Both the position numbers and the translations under genes were made by a program. A stretch of DNA of 5,416 bases from a bacterium (GTDB taxonomy: Bacteria; Actinomycetota; Humimicrobiia; Humimicrobiales; Humimicrobiaceae), in the NCBI GenBank assembly GCA_030611285.1, contig JAUWQC010000075.1:1-5416 (forward strand), written 5' to 3'. Each line of letters begins with the position of its first letter. The stretch's first letter is position 1. Below, piece after piece: positions 5,327 to 5,416 of the stretch. The notes below the pieces were generated by a model, which searched no databases, was not told the origin of the DNA, and worked only from the letters and a program-made list of their open reading frames with translations.

Positions 5327-5416
5327 ATGTCTGAACAATTACATAAAAACTTTACCGATAAGCAAGTAAAATTATTATTAAAAAGTTAGATAGATAAAGA
5401 AATTAAGATTAATTAT
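5327..5416 (+). pseudogene. Transposase N-terminus with an in-frame TAG, partial
   Basis: ATG 5327 follows GAGG (5314-5317) at a 9-nt spacing and encodes MSEQLHKNFTDKQVKLLLKS, then TAG at 5387-5389. The same frame continues to the window edge as IDKEIKINY, which fits the expected continuation (a residue such as Tyr at the stop, then a D/N-K-E-I helix). The amber codon therefore interrupts an otherwise intact start and suggests a decaying copy. Readthrough, TAG recoding or a sequencing error are alternatives. Only 30 codons are visible, so the family assignment is tentative. Confidence 0.5.

Larger units (their letters stand above)
5207..5416 (+). mobile_element. Left end of an insertion sequence, running off the window
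   Basis: The terminal direct motifs at 5207-5263, a 60-nt untranslated stretch, and the first codons of a transposase-like frame at 5327 are consistent with the left end of an IS. The N-terminal pattern FTDKQVKLLLKS recalls, from memory, integrase-core transposases of the ISNCY/IS1202-like or IS481-like kind, whose N-terminus reads F-T-D-E-Q-V-K. The exact boundary is uncertain (5207, 5217 or slightly further left), and a target-site duplication cannot be checked because the other end is absent. Confidence 0.6.

Noticed and set aside
1..5416. CRISPR array, tRNA, phage or toxin-antitoxin system
   Set aside because: No regularly spaced repeats, no cloverleaf-like sequence, and no small paired genes were seen; the coding content is fully accounted for by the transporter operon and the IS end.

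Overview
The window is an AT-rich bacterial segment with strong Shine-Dalgarno sites. It holds one complete tripartite tricarboxylate transporter (TTT) locus, read entirely on the minus strand (right to left): substrate-binding protein tctC, small membrane subunit tctB, large membrane subunit tctA, then two enzyme genes, an RNase Z-like metallo-beta-lactamase (MBL) fold hydrolase and a HAD-superfamily phosphatase. The AT-rich DNA, GGAGG-type ribosome sites and TTT content fit an anaerobic or syntrophic bacterium, but nothing here fixes the phylum. No rRNA, tRNA or CRISPR array is present.

Layout. Positions 1-79 carry a short repeat-rich end (GGGTGTCTGTCCC followed by two imperfect tandem copies of a 14-15 nt unit) that touches the stop codon of the HAD gene. 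Positions 79-2975 are four tightly packed genes' worth of coding sequence: HAD, MBL, tctA and the end of tctB lie 1-16 nt apart, so tctB-tctA-MBL-HAD is clearly one transcription unit. Positions 3687-4013 are a 327-nt gap between tctC and tctB. Read on the minus strand, the gap holds a structured tctC 3' untranslated region, an intrinsic terminator, and then a near-consensus sigma-70 promoter (TTGACA, 17 nt, TATATT) in front of tctB. The locus therefore looks like two units: monocistronic tctC and tctB-tctA-MBL-HAD.

Upstream of tctC there is a second good promoter (TTGACA, 17 nt, extended -10 TAATAT) with a leader of about 160 nt ending in an almost perfect anti-16S Shine-Dalgarno. About 20 nt beyond that promoter's -35 box begins the end of an insertion sequence on the plus strand. 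It has two direct copies of a 23-nt terminal motif (core CAAAAGTGGACTA) and the first codons of a transposase that are interrupted by an in-frame TAG. The element runs off the right edge.

How it works together (inference): TctC catches a carboxylate outside the membrane and delivers it to TctA/TctB for ion-coupled import. The co-transcribed MBL hydrolase and HAD phosphatase may process the imported compound or a derivative. The substrate cannot be named from sequence. This is mostly a recognisable transporter operon. The parts most worth a second look are the split transcription, the enlarged TctB, the two linked hydrolases and the decaying IS next to the tctC promoter.
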